This document shows, one piece after another, positions 26,863 through 36,612 of a stretch of 64,000 nucleotides of DNA. The stretch comes from Gottfriedia acidiceleris. GTDB taxonomy: Bacteria > Bacillota > Bacilli > Bacillales > Bacillaceae_G. The stretch spans positions 171,749 to 235,748 of the forward strand of contig NZ_SCFN01000010.1 of the NCBI RefSeq assembly GCF_004138285.1. Direction: 5' to 3'. The notes below the pieces were generated by a model. The model did no database searches and was not told the origin of the DNA. It saw only the letters and a list, made by a program, of their open reading frames with translations. The position numbers and the translations under genes were made by a program. Numbering within the stretch: the stretch's first letter is position 1; each line of letters begins with the position of its first letter.

Positions 26863-27597
26863 ATGACAAAAGGATTAAAATTAGTGGGGCTAATTGCTTT
26901 CATTTCGATTTTGAATGTGATTGTATTCTCTCCAGGTTTAATCGGAATCCAATTAATTAATGCGAGTGCTTTTCAAACTGCATTTGGGGTATCGTTCATA
27001 ATAGCGAATTTGTTAGTACTACTATTTAGTATGTTTCAACTATATTTCAAGCCTGTTAAAGAAAAGCCAATTAAGCAGCTAAAAACAAATGAAGATTTCG
27101 TTCTTGCTTTAAGTCGATATAAAAATAGTAAAGTACTAAAAGAAGATATTGTTACTTCAATTGAGCAAATCGAACGAATGAAAAAGAAAAAAGTAGTATT
27201 TTATAATTTATTAACGGATCGATTTTCTCCAACCGAAATTACATACAACAAGTTTGCATCTGTTGTGGACGAGGTTGAAACATTATTTTATTTAACTATA
27301 AGAAACATCATAAACAAGATCAGTACTTTTGATGAATTTGAATATAAAAAAATAAAGGGGAAAGACGGATTACGATACTCTAAGTCATTAATTCAAGAGA
27401 AAACAAATCTTTATAATGAATATTTCAACTTCGTAAAAAGAGCAATTGAAATGAATGAAGAGATTCTTGTCAATATTGATAAATTAATTTTAGAAATTTC
27501 AAGACTTGATGAAATAGGAATCGATGATATAGAAAAAATGGAATGTATGAAAGAAATCGATACGTTAATTCAACAAACAAAATATTATAGGCAATGA
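26863..27597 (+). CDS. Membrane protein of a TelA-linked operon
   Basis: The 244-residue protein has two N-terminal membrane helices (LVGLIAFISILNVIVF and FGVSFIIANLLVLLFSMFQL). A largely helical cytoplasmic domain follows, with ERMKKKKVVFYNLL and a Glu/Ile/Asp-rich end. It occupies the position that XpaC-like membrane proteins take beside TelA genes in other Firmicutes, but I cannot show homology. GGAGG precedes the ATG. It overlaps the VWA gene region and is probably co-transcribed. Confidence 0.65.
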   Translation: MTKGLKLVGLIAFISILNVIVFSPGLIGIQLINASAFQTAFGVSFIIANLLVLLFSMFQLYFKPVKEKPIKQLKTNEDFVLALSRYKNSKVLKEDIVTSIEQIERMKKKKVVFYNLLTDRFSPTEITYNKFASVVDEVETLFYLTIRNIINKISTFDEFEYKKIKGKDGLRYSKSLIQEKTNLYNEYFNFVKRAIEMNEEILVNIDKLILEISRLDEIGIDDIEKMECMKEIDTLIQQTKYYRQ

Positions 27598-27614
27598 ATG
27601 AAAGGATGAAAAAA

Positions 27615-29294
27615 ATGAGTAGAAGTAAGTTTCTTTTTGCATCTATTGCAGTGATCGTTGTAGTTTTTCTTCTTGTCTATATTGGAGTTAATATGACTTC
27701 AGGGGATAAAGTTGTGAAAATTACTGATAAAAATAAAAATCAGCAATTAACTAAAATGATCTCAAAAATTAATATTTCGAAAGCAAAACCAATTAAAGGT
27801 CAAATTGACTTAAGTACAGCTGATGTCGCAAGTGAACTCCCTGATATTTCTAAATTTCCTATATCTGTAGACAATACGACTGATAGTTTTGTTGAAATTT
27901 TTTCATCTACTGAAAAATCAAGTGATGGGAAAAATGGTTGGTTAAATGAAGTCGCAAATGAGTTTAATGATGCAAAATTCAATCTAAATGGAAAGCAAGT
28001 ATCTGTAAAAATTAGAAACATTGCATCTGGTATTGCAACCGATTTTATTAAATCTGGTAAATATGTTCCTGATGCCTTTACACCTTCAAATGAACTTTGG
28101 GGTCAAATGATTACAGCAAGTGGTGTTAAAACAGAAACCGTATCATCGCGATTAGTTGGCAATGTTCCTGGAATTGTCATTTCAAATACAAAATATAATG
28201 AGTTAATGAAAAAGTATAGTAAAGTCGATCCGAAAACCGTCATAGAGGCAATGACAAAAAATGAACTATCAATGGGATATACCGACCCATTTACTAGTTC
28301 AACAGGATTAAATTTTTTAGTTACGACTTTAAATTCCTTTGATTCAAATAATGTACTTAGTGATACTGCTGTAAAAGGGTTTGAAAGTTTCCAAGCAAAT
28401 GTGCCATTCACTGCTTCTACGACTCTACAAATGAGTGATGCAGCAGAATCTGGCGTTCTAGATGCCTTTGTCTTAGAATATCAAACATTTGTTAATTCAC
28501 CTGATTTAAAAAATAGTTATAAATTTATACCATTTGGTGTGCGCCACGACAGTCCACTTTATGCTTTAGGAAATTTACCAAAAGAGAAAATGGATATTTT
28601 GAAAAAATTTGCTGAATTTACTGGTCAAAATAACCTTCAATCACTTGCGAAACAAGATGGGTTTAATGGGTTGAACAATTACAAATCTGAGCTTAAAACG
28701 ATTGATGGAGATACTTTAAGTGCTGCACAGAAACTTTGGAAAGGAAAGAAAAATACTTCAAATCCAATTGCTGCGGTTTTTGTAGCAGATGTTTCAGGTA
28801 GTATGGATGGTAAACCATTAAATGAACTAAAAGAATCTTTACTTAAAGGTCAAAAATATTTAGGAAGAGATAATAGTATTGGCCTAATCTCATACTCTGC
28901 CGATGTTACGATCAATCTTCCAATTGCAAAATATGATGCAAATCAACAGTCAAAATTTGTCGGTGCAGTATCTAGCCTCGATGCAAGTGGAGATACAGCA
29001 ACAAATGATGGAATCCTTGTTGCAATTAATATGCTGAAAGACGAAATGAAAAAAAATCCAAATGTAAGGCCGCTCATTTTTGTCCTTACCGATGGCGAGA
29101 CCAATCATGGGAATTCATTGAAGAATGTAAAAGGAATTATAAAAGCATATAAAATTCCAATTTATACGATTGGTTATAACGCTAATATTAAAGCGCTTGA
29201 AAGTATTTCGAATATTAACGAAGCTGCAAATATTAATGCAGATTCAGATGACGTAATCTATAAAATTCGTAATCTCTTTAATGTTCAACTTTAA
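27615..29294 (+). CDS. Membrane-anchored von Willebrand A protein with binding-protein-like N-domain
   Basis: The 559-residue protein has an N-terminal anchor (FLFASIAVIVVVFLLVYIG) and an extracellular solute-binding-protein-like region (about 60-360). Its VWA domain has a complete MIDAS: DVSGS starting at Asp392, a Thr in SGDTATND, and the Asp of VLTDGE. The ATG at 27615 was chosen because AAAGG is 8-9 nt upstream. An ATG at 27594 overlaps the previous stop but has no ribosome site. VWA proteins beside TelA belong to the proposed Ter/Tel membrane stress-response network. Here the domain lies outside the membrane. The ligand is unknown. Confidence 0.8.
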   Translation: MSRSKFLFASIAVIVVVFLLVYIGVNMTSGDKVVKITDKNKNQQLTKMISKINISKAKPIKGQIDLSTADVASELPDISKFPISVDNTTDSFVEIFSSTEKSSDGKNGWLNEVANEFNDAKFNLNGKQVSVKIRNIASGIATDFIKSGKYVPDAFTPSNELWGQMITASGVKTETVSSRLVGNVPGIVISNTKYNELMKKYSKVDPKTVIEAMTKNELSMGYTDPFTSSTGLNFLVTTLNSFDSNNVLSDTAVKGFESFQANVPFTASTTLQMSDAAESGVLDAFVLEYQTFVNSPDLKNSYKFIPFGVRHDSPLYALGNLPKEKMDILKKFAEFTGQNNLQSLAKQDGFNGLNNYKSELKTIDGDTLSAAQKLWKGKKNTSNPIAAVFVADVSGSMDGKPLNELKESLLKGQKYLGRDNSIGLISYSADVTINLPIAKYDANQQSKFVGAVSSLDASGDTATNDGILVAINMLKDEMKKNPNVRPLIFVLTDGETNHGNSLKNVKGIIKAYKIPIYTIGYNANIKALESISNINEAANINADSDDVIYKIRNLFNVQL

Positions 29295-29313
29295 ATAGTA
29301 GGAGGATTTAAGA

Positions 29314-30462
29314 ATGTCATTTTCTATGCAAGTTGTAAATGAAGAGGAAATCAAGGCAGTAATAGAAGAGCAAGTAAAGCCTGTACCAGAGGAATTAATG
29401 AAATTAAAGGCAACAGCGGATGCAAATGTAGCGATGATTATGGAATTAGACACTGTTTCAAAGGAAACGTACGAAAAACGAAAGGAAATTCTTCAATCAA
29501 TCGAATCATTTGGATTACAGACGATGAAATCTTCTTCGAATAAAAATTCTCTTCTTAAGGTTTCACTTGGTCAACTTGCTAAAAGTGGAGACGAAGGAGG
29601 GCAAGTTGCAAAAGGATTAGCAGAGCTTCAAGTTCAATTAAAGGATTTAGATCCAAGTGTAATTAATTTTGCAAAGTCGGGTTTTTTAGGTAAGTTATTT
29701 AATCCTATTCGTTCATATTTTCAGAGATTTGAAAAAGCAGATGTAGCAATCGCAGATATCGTAAAGTCACTTGATAAGGGGAAAAAAATTCTTGAAAATG
29801 ATAACACGACATTAGAGCATGAACAACTATCACTTCGTATTCTTTCAAAAACGCTAGAAAAGGAAATTCAACTTGGAACATTAATGGATGAGTCAATTGA
29901 AAATCAAATTGAAAAAGCAAAAATCGAAGGTGAAGATCATGAAAAAATTAAATTCATCTCAGAGGAAGTACTTTATCCATTACGACAACGAGTCATGGAC
30001 CTACAGCAAATGTTAGTTGTAAATCACCAAGGAGATATGTCCTATGAGGTTGTTATTCGGAATAATCGTGAATTAATTCGAGGTGTGGAACGTGCAAAAA
30101 CGGTAACGATTTCTGCACTGAATACAGCTGTAACTGTAGCAAGTGCTCTATATAATCAAAAAATTGTTTTACAAAAAATCACTGCTTTAAATCAAACAAC
30201 AAATACTATTATTGAAGGTACTTCTAGATTATTAAAGGAGCAGGGAGTTGCCATTCAAAAGCAAGCGATGGAGTCAGCGGTTTCTGTTGAAACACTGAAA
30301 ACCTCATTTACAAACGTTATATCAGCGTTTGAATCGATTAGTATATTTAAACAAGAAGCTTTGCCAAAAATGCGTCAAACAATCCTACAATTTCAAGAAT
30401 TAACTGAAGTGGGTTCACAACAGATTGAAAGACTTGAAAAAGGGAATCGGATTGGATTATAG
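29314..30462 (+). CDS. TelA-family toxic-anion-resistance-like protein
   Basis: The 382-residue helical, mostly soluble protein is of the TelA family (B. subtilis YceH/YaaN relatives). Family segments seen are KETYEKRKEILQSIESFGLQ, FLGKLFNPIRSYFQRFEKAD and ALNTAVTVASALYNQKIVLQ. TelA proteins are linked to tellurite, colicin and phage or cell-envelope stress resistance, by an unknown mechanism. GGAGG precedes the ATG. It is 19 nt after the VWA gene, and a strong terminator ends the three-gene operon. Confidence 0.85.
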   Translation: MSFSMQVVNEEEIKAVIEEQVKPVPEELMKLKATADANVAMIMELDTVSKETYEKRKEILQSIESFGLQTMKSSSNKNSLLKVSLGQLAKSGDEGGQVAKGLAELQVQLKDLDPSVINFAKSGFLGKLFNPIRSYFQRFEKADVAIADIVKSLDKGKKILENDNTTLEHEQLSLRILSKTLEKEIQLGTLMDESIENQIEKAKIEGEDHEKIKFISEEVLYPLRQRVMDLQQMLVVNHQGDMSYEVVIRNNRELIRGVERAKTVTISALNTAVTVASALYNQKIVLQKITALNQTTNTIIEGTSRLLKEQGVAIQKQAMESAVSVETLKTSFTNVISAFESISIFKQEALPKMRQTILQFQELTEVGSQQIERLEKGNRIGL

Positions 30463-30474
30463 GTGTTGGACTTA

Positions 30475-30507
30475 AAAAAACTAAGATTGCTTTGATCTTA
30501 GTTTTTT
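30475..30507 (+). terminator. Terminator of the VWA-TelA operon
   Basis: The hairpin AAACTAAGAT / ATCTTAGTTT is followed by T-rich sequence. Confidence 0.9.
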
Positions 30508-30586
30508 GCCTTTTCAATCTTATTAATAATTTTGAACTTTTATCATCAGAATAATTAATAAAACTGAAAACTTTATAACTTTTATA

Positions 30587-31482
30587 TTATTTCGCTCTCA
30601 TTCGTTTAAGATCTTCTTTCGGTGGAAAACCAAATAAACGAGAGTATTCTCTACTGAACTGGGATGGACTTTCGTATCCTACTCGGAATGCTACTTCTGC
30701 TGCATCTGAAGACTCGGACAGTAATAAAAGTCGTGCTTCTTGCAATCTTAAGTGCTTCTGAAATTGTAGAGGACTCATTGCAGTTACATCTTTAAAGTGT
30801 CTATGTAGGGAAGAAACACTCATATTTGCTATTTCTGCAAGCTCTTCAATTCGTATTGACTTGTAAAAATTCGCCTTAATTTGTTCAATAACTTCCCTTA
30901 TTCGATTAGTAGTACTTCCTTCGATGGCAATTTGTTGCAATATACTCCCATTCTGTCCACGCAATACTCTGTAGAGAATTTCTTTTGTAAAAATAGGTGC
31001 AAGAATTGGAATATCTTCAGGCGAATCTAATAAACGGGCCAATCTAATCACTGCATCTAAAATCGACCCTCTAATTCGTTGACAAAAATCGCTCGGTTTG
31101 CATGTTCCTTTAAATTAGTGTGAATTTCAGTATCAGTTAAAATTTCTAAGATTTGACTTGGATTAAATTCAAGTTTTAAAGATAGATATGGAGCGCTTGG
31201 TGTAGCTTCAATAACTTGGCCTGTAACAGGTAAATCAACGGATGACACTAAATAATTTCCAGGGCCATACTTAAAACTTTCATTTCCTAGTAATAATTCC
31301 TTTACACCAGAAACAACAATACATAAAGATGGCTTATAGACTCTATATTTTGGATCAGTAATATTTGACTCCCGGATGAAAAATAACGAGTTAATTGAGG
31401 TATTGTTAACACCTTCATCTCTAGTATTACGATCAATAATTTGGATTAGTTCGCTTAAATAAGAAACGTTAATTTCAGACAT
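30587..31482 (-). pseudogene. AraC-family regulator, frameshifted
   Basis: Two halves of one gene lie on the minus strand. The first (31482-31057) is an AraC N-terminal cupin-like domain (KPSLCIVVSGVKELLLG). It runs into a stop right after NELEGRF. The second (ending 30587) reads ILDAVIRLARLLDSPEDIPI and carries two helix-turn-helix motifs (IRIEELAEIANMSVSSLHRH, AEVAFRVGYESPSQFSREY). Adding one base in the T4 run at 31062-31059 gives GRILDAVIRL and one open frame of about 298 codons. It is divergent from the HAD hydrolase gene. The DNA-binding half has an internal ATG but no obvious ribosome site. Confidence 0.85.
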
Positions 31483-31691
31483 ATAGTCCTCCTTGCTAAC
31501 TTTATATTAAAAGAAACATAAAAATTTCATATGATATGTAAAAATGAGAGGATTAGGCAATTATTTAGGAGGAATGAGTTAACGAACTCTGCTTAATTTA
31601 ATGCATAATTAAGTATATCAAACATATCTTCAAAACTATAATACTATCAATTCACCTCTTAAATTTAAAACCCATATAGGGAGAGATTCTT

Positions 31692-32561
31692 ATGAAATTA
31701 ATTGCATTGGACTTGGATGGTACTACACTCAACTCTAAAAAAATAATAAGTGAAGAAACGTTAAATTCGATTAAAAAAGCTCAGGCAGCAGGACATATCG
31801 TGATGATTTTATCCGGCCGTTCACCAAGTTCAGTAAATGATGAACTTTCAAAGTATGGCTTAAATTGTCCAGTAGGAGGTCACAACGGGACGGCATTATA
31901 TGTAAATGGAAAATTAATTGAACTAAATTCATTAGGGAGACCTCAAATACAAAAAATCGCCTTAGAAGTTGAGAAAGAAGACTTACCGTACAATGTTTCT
32001 ACAAATAAGGGAATATTTGCCCCAAGTAATTGGAATGAACGATTTGAACAAGTTGTTTCATCTGGGCGTGTTCCTAAAGAATACTTCAAAAACAGACACT
32101 TTAAAATGTTTACTACACCTCCAAGAGTACATGGGCATTCGTTTTTTAACAAAGTTCAAGAAATAACTGATAATGAGGATTTTACGGTTCAAAAGTTTCT
32201 GATTTTAACCCTTGATCCAAAACAAATGGAGCGACTTGAAAAAAAATTAAGATTCATAGATGAGACTTTTGTCACTAGTTCCTCCCCTTTTAATCTTGAA
32301 ATTACACATATAAATGGAAATAAAGGATATGGTTTAAAAGCAATGGCATCATATTTTAAAATTCCGTTAGAAAATACAGTAGCTATTGGAGATGAAAAAA
32401 ATGATCTACCGATGTTTAATATAGCCGGATTATCAATCGCCATGGGGAATGCTGAAGAAGAAGTAAAGCTCTCAAGTGATCTTGTTACATTAAGTAATGA
32501 TGAAAATGGTGTTGCATATGCATTCGAAAAATATATTTTTACAGAGTCAAATGTACTATAA
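31692..32561 (+). CDS. Cof-type HAD-IIB hydrolase
   Basis: The 289-residue HAD phosphatase of the Cof/YwpJ-like subfamily has motif I DLDGTTL (nucleophile Asp8), motif II ILSGRS, a C2B cap domain and motif IV AIGDEKNDLPMF. Family members dephosphorylate sugar phosphates, flavin mononucleotide or cofactor intermediates. The substrate cannot be read here. GGGAGAG precedes the ATG. It is divergent from the broken AraC gene and may have been its target. Confidence 0.88.
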   Translation: MKLIALDLDGTTLNSKKIISEETLNSIKKAQAAGHIVMILSGRSPSSVNDELSKYGLNCPVGGHNGTALYVNGKLIELNSLGRPQIQKIALEVEKEDLPYNVSTNKGIFAPSNWNERFEQVVSSGRVPKEYFKNRHFKMFTTPPRVHGHSFFNKVQEITDNEDFTVQKFLILTLDPKQMERLEKKLRFIDETFVTSSSPFNLEITHINGNKGYGLKAMASYFKIPLENTVAIGDEKNDLPMFNIAGLSIAMGNAEEEVKLSSDLVTLSNDENGVAYAFEKYIFTESNVL

Positions 32562-32703
32562 TAGTAAAGAAATCTAAATACATCTATATAAGCAACGTTT
32601 TCCTTGGTTAAATGTGTGAGTTTGTTACTTTATCCAAGGTTGTTTTTATTTGTCTATTTAAACGAATCGATTAAAATATAGAATGGTAAGGGGGACTAAT
32701 ATT

Positions 32704-33924
32704 TTGGTTAGACGGATAAAAGATCTATTTGCCATTAAGGGGTATAGTTTATTTGTCATCTGTTTGTTATTTGTAGGGATCGGACTTTCAATTACAACTC
32801 CTTATTTATCATTGTATTCTACAAAATATATAGGGATGAGTTCTGGAGCATTTGGCATCTTCATGGCAGTGATTTCGTTAAGTGGTGTTTTAGTTAATAC
32901 ATTTATTGCTGAACGTTCTGATCGAGGGATTGACAGGAAATGGCTTATTATGATTGCGATGATTTCATCAGCAATAGGTTATGCATCTTATTTAATATTT
33001 CATAACTACTATTTATTATTAGTTTTTGTTGCTTTATTTAATGGATTAGGTGCAGCGGCCATGCCACAAATTTTTGCATCCGCACAGGAATCGGCAAATG
33101 CAAGTTTATCTAAAGATAAGACTTTAGCATTATCAACTTTACGTTCGCTTGTTTCTTTAGGATTTTTAATCGGACCATTAGTAGGCACTTTAATTTTAAG
33201 AGCAAAAGGTTATCATGGACTTTTTTGGGGAACATCTAGCATTTATATAATGATTACTTTACTAGTATTCTTCTTTTTAGAAAAGAGAAAGCCAGTTCAA
33301 AACAATATAAAAAAGAAAAATAAGACAAAAGTAACATCCGCTAAACGAAAACAGCTTCGACTACCATTTATTGCTTTTATCTTATTATTTGCAGTTAGTT
33401 CGATTAATTGGATCAACACACCTCTTTTTATCGTCAATGAGTTACATGGTACTAATACTGATGTTGGATTAGTCGTAAGTCTATGTGCAGGTTTAGAAAT
33501 TCCAATCATGCTTGTGTTGGGAGTGCTTTCTAAAAAAATCTCGAATCATGCATTGATGATCTACGGTTGCTTTATTGGTTTACTCTATTATTTAATCTTA
33601 AGCATATCAACCCATACATGGGAGTTAATCATTGCACAATTGCTACAGGCAACATACATCGCAATCGTTATGGGGAATGGTATAAGCTATTTTAACGACC
33701 TACTACCAAATTCACCCGGTTTTTCTGCATCAATTTATGCGAATTGCTCGACGATTGGAAGTTTAGTAGGAAATTTAGGAGGAGGTCTGTTTGCACAATT
33801 AGCAGGTTTCCGAAATGTTTATTTACTATGTATATTGTTTGTAATTTGTTCACTCATTATATTGTGGAAATCAAAAAACAATGTGGAAATGGAAATATCG
33901 ACAACTCAGAGTCAGTCTGTATAG
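32704..33924 (+). CDS. MFS sugar/drug efflux transporter (SET-like)
   Basis: The 406-residue protein has about 12 membrane helices in two halves. The first half has the loop AERSDRGIDRKW (MFS motif A), and a central basic loop (KKKNKTKVTSAKRKQLRL) joins the halves. It resembles SetA/SetB-type sugar efflux transporters. The TTG at 32704 is preferred because AAGGGGG lies 9 nt before it. An in-frame ATG at 32683 overlaps that site and would add 7 residues. A terminator follows. Confidence 0.75.
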   Translation: MVRRIKDLFAIKGYSLFVICLLFVGIGLSITTPYLSLYSTKYIGMSSGAFGIFMAVISLSGVLVNTFIAERSDRGIDRKWLIMIAMISSAIGYASYLIFHNYYLLLVFVALFNGLGAAAMPQIFASAQESANASLSKDKTLALSTLRSLVSLGFLIGPLVGTLILRAKGYHGLFWGTSSIYIMITLLVFFFLEKRKPVQNNIKKKNKTKVTSAKRKQLRLPFIAFILLFAVSSINWINTPLFIVNELHGTNTDVGLVVSLCAGLEIPIMLVLGVLSKKISNHALMIYGCFIGLLYYLILSISTHTWELIIAQLLQATYIAIVMGNGISYFNDLLPNSPGFSASIYANCSTIGSLVGNLGGGLFAQLAGFRNVYLLCILFVICSLIILWKSKNNVEMEISTTQSQSV

Positions 33925-33969
33925 TTGATTTAAAAATAAATTAATTTTAAGATATTTTTTCTAATAAAC

Positions 33970-34000
33970 AAAAACGAGCTATAACTGTAGCTCGTTTTTT
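33970..34000 (+). terminator. Terminator after the MFS gene
   Basis: The arms AAAACGAGCTA and TAGCTCGTTTT are followed by T residues. Confidence 0.9.
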
Positions 34001-34090
34001 ATATTTTGGCAATAAGAATTAAGATGATATATTACATATAGATCCAATTTAATAGTATAAAAAAATGATGTCGTATGTGAGGATAAAAAA

Positions 34091-34783
34091 ATGAATGATA
34101 CTGCAAATATATTAATTGTTGAAGATGACGAGGATATTAATCGATTGCTTTGTGATATTATCTACAAAAACAAATATAACCCAAAATCTGCGTATTCTGG
34201 GACAGAGGCACTTATTTATTTAGAAAACCAAAAGTGGGATTTGGTTTTATTAGACTTAATGCTTCCAGGCTTATCAGGAGAAGAATTATTAAAAAAAATA
34301 ACAGAGGAAAGTAATATCCCGGTCATAATCATTTCAGCAAAGCTTGAAATGAAAACTAAAATAGATATTTTAAGGGGCGGAGCGGATGATTATATTACGA
34401 AACCATTTGATATAGAAGAGGTTTCCGCTAGGATTGAAACTTGCTTAAGAAGATATCGTCGAATGGCTAATGTACCAATAATCAATCAAATTCAACACAA
34501 GGATCTTATTATTGATACAGAATCAAAAAAAGTGTCTGTTAGCGGAAATGAGTTGAAATTAACAGCAATTGAATTCGAGATATTGTGTTTATTCGTAACT
34601 TCGCCTAAAAAGGTTTTCACAAAAGCAAATTTATTTGAGAGTGTTTGGAATGAGGAATTCCATGGAGATGATAATACAATAAATGTACATATGAGTAATA
34701 TTAGAAGCAAGCTTAATAAAGCCAATCCAAATGAAGAGTATATAGAAACAATTTGGGGAATGGGTTACAGACTAAAAACTTAA
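34091..34783 (+). CDS. OmpR/PhoB-type response regulator
   Basis: The 230-residue regulator has a receiver domain (acidic pocket VEDDED, phospho-Asp in LLDLMLPG, Lys in ITKPF) and a winged-helix DNA-binding domain (LTAIEFEILCLF, NTINVHMSNIRSKL, IETIWGMGYRL). GAGG lies before the ATG. It is followed by an ABC exporter and a histidine kinase. A row of 11-12 bp-spaced CTTAAG repeats begins on its stop codon and is the probable binding site of its product. Confidence 0.93.
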   Translation: MNDTANILIVEDDEDINRLLCDIIYKNKYNPKSAYSGTEALIYLENQKWDLVLLDLMLPGLSGEELLKKITEESNIPVIIISAKLEMKTKIDILRGGADDYITKPFDIEEVSARIETCLRRYRRMANVPIINQIQHKDLIIDTESKKVSVSGNELKLTAIEFEILCLFVTSPKKVFTKANLFESVWNEEFHGDDNTINVHMSNIRSKLNKANPNEEYIETIWGMGYRLKT

Positions 34784-34834
34784 GGTTTTCTTAAGAATTG
34801 ACTTAAGACATTCTTATGTTTTCCTTCTTATAGT
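34779..34834 (+). promoter_or_regulatory. Four direct repeats and -10: likely response-regulator operator
   Basis: CTTAAG occurs at 34779, 34790 and 34802, and CTTATG at 34813, giving spacings of 11, 12 and 11 bp. A -10-like TATAGT is at 34829-34834, so the last two repeats sit over the -35 region. This is the arrangement of OmpR/PhoP-type activators, which bind direct repeats once per helical turn. It precedes the ABC transporter operon and follows the regulator gene. Confidence 0.6.
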
Positions 34835-34928
34835 AAAAGTGTTCACAAAAATAAATTGGTTCAATAGGATCGTTAATTAAATATCCGTTGGACGAGCCAC
34901 TAAGAGTTTATATAAGGAGGGGTAACTT

Positions 34929-35852
34929 ATGAATGAATTTGTACTTAAAACGAATCAATTATCAAAGAAATATCATAATAAAATGGCCCTTAATAATGTT
35001 AATTTATCGATTAAAAAGGGATCCATTTACGGTTTTATCGGGCAAAATGGTGCAGGGAAGTCCACATTAATACGCTTAATTACTGGTTTGGGGTATCCAA
35101 CAACCGGTTCATTTGAACTGTTTGGAGAAAGCAATGAGCGAGGGTTAATTGAAGCAAGAAAAAGAGTTGGGACAATAATTGAAGGTCCTGCGTTATATCC
35201 GCATTTGACAGCAGCTGAAAACTTAGAAGCACATAGGCTTTTAAAAGGAATTCCTGGGAAAGAATGTATCGAAAAAACACTTAGGCTTGTTGGTTTAGAA
35301 GATACAGGTAAAAAGAAGGCGAAAAATTTTTCTTTAGGGATGAAGCAAAGACTTGGTCTTGCAATCGCTTTATTGGGGGATCCTGAATTTTTAATATTAG
35401 ACGAACCAATAAACGGACTTGATCCTATGGGAGTTGTGGAAATACGTGAATTACTTAAAAAGCTTAATAAAGAGTATGGAATTACGATTTTAATTTCTAG
35501 TCATATTTTAAGTGAACTACATTTATTAGCAACTCATTACGGCATCATTCATAATGGTGAGTTATTAGAAGAACTTTCAATTAAAGAACTTGATGAAAAA
35601 TGTAAACACTTTTTGCATATTAAAGTTGATAACCCAAACAAAGCTGCGACTGTTATTGAAAGATCCTTTACTACTCAAAATTTTGAGGTCTTGCCGGACG
35701 GTTCGATCAAGTTATTTGATTATGTTGATAGACCAAGAGAGGTATCGAAGGCATTAACTAGTGAAGGTTTAATTATCGAGCAATTTATGCCAATGGGAGA
35801 AGATTTAGAAGCGTATTTTACAACTCGCATCGGGGGTGTAAATCGTGGGTAA
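34929..35852 (+). CDS. ABC exporter ATPase (BcrA-like)
   Basis: The 307-residue ATPase has Walker A GQNGAGKST, signature SLGMKQR, Walker B LILDEPINGLDP and the His switch in SSHILSE. The C-terminal extension is typical of BcrA/lantibiotic-immunity ATPases. AAGGAGGGGTAACTT precedes the ATG. It overlaps the permease by 8 nt. With its two-component genes it looks like an antimicrobial-peptide sensing and resistance module. Confidence 0.88.
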   Translation: MNEFVLKTNQLSKKYHNKMALNNVNLSIKKGSIYGFIGQNGAGKSTLIRLITGLGYPTTGSFELFGESNERGLIEARKRVGTIIEGPALYPHLTAAENLEAHRLLKGIPGKECIEKTLRLVGLEDTGKKKAKNFSLGMKQRLGLAIALLGDPEFLILDEPINGLDPMGVVEIRELLKKLNKEYGITILISSHILSELHLLATHYGIIHNGELLEELSIKELDEKCKHFLHIKVDNPNKAATVIERSFTTQNFEVLPDGSIKLFDYVDRPREVSKALTSEGLIIEQFMPMGEDLEAYFTTRIGGVNRG

Positions 35853-36591
35853 TCTATTGAAAACGGAACTGTATAAATTAAAAAATGATCGTTCATTTCG
35901 AACATTACTATTTATTTTAATTCTATTCTCTTTATTGTATCCTTTTACGACTAATATAGATTCAGCATCTAAACTTTCTTTAGATGAATACTATACTTAT
36001 AATATTTTAAGTATAAACAACGATATTATAAAATTATTACCTTGTATTTTTGCAGGTTTCTTTATTACAAGTGAATATTCGAACGGAACTATGAAATCGA
36101 TTGTATCTTCGGGAAATAGTAGATTACGAATTTATTTTTCAAAGTTGACGATGTTTTCAATTGGTTCAGCCATAATTTTATTAATACTACCAATTTTTAT
36201 GTCGACGACTGCTGCATTACATTTTGATTTTAATGGTCCAACTGATTGGATGTTTATCTTTAAAACATATGGTCTAATCACAATTTATGGAGCCGCGTTT
36301 GCTTCAGTCATGACGATTATTGCTACTATTTTTACTGACAATGGAAAAACAATTGGATTTTTATTAATGTTTTTTGCTTTAATTAATTCTTTATTAAGTT
36401 TTATTGGTTCTAAATTAACCTTCCTTCAAACAATCATTAAAAATTCAGTATTTATGCAATTTCCAAAAATATATAAAGTCAATCAGTTAGATCATAGTGA
36501 AGTGTTTACACTTATTTTGGTTCCAATTTTGACATTTATTGTACTAGGTATTTTAGGAAGTTTCATATTTAGAAAAAAAGAAATTAAGTAA
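35845..36591 (+). CDS. ABC-2 type permease (BcrB-like)
   Basis: The 248-residue permease has about six membrane helices. It starts with an amphipathic segment (LLKTELYKLKNDRSFR) that is typical of bacitracin/lantibiotic ABC-2 permeases, and carries FFITSEYSNGTMKSIVSSG. The first codon overlaps the ATPase gene by 8 nt. It pairs with the ATPase to form the exporter. Confidence 0.85.
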   Translation: MGNLLKTELYKLKNDRSFRTLLFILILFSLLYPFTTNIDSASKLSLDEYYTYNILSINNDIIKLLPCIFAGFFITSEYSNGTMKSIVSSGNSRLRIYFSKLTMFSIGSAIILLILPIFMSTTAALHFDFNGPTDWMFIFKTYGLITIYGAAFASVMTIIATIFTDNGKTIGFLLMFFALINSLLSFIGSKLTFLQTIIKNSVFMQFPKIYKVNQLDHSEVFTLILVPILTFIVLGILGSFIFRKKEIK

Positions 36592-36612
36592 GATCGAAAG
36601 TGGGTGAGTTTT

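Noticed and set aside
32597..32650. CCTTGG / CCAAGG hairpin after the HAD gene
   Set aside because: Only six base pairs with a long loop; too weak to call a terminator with confidence.
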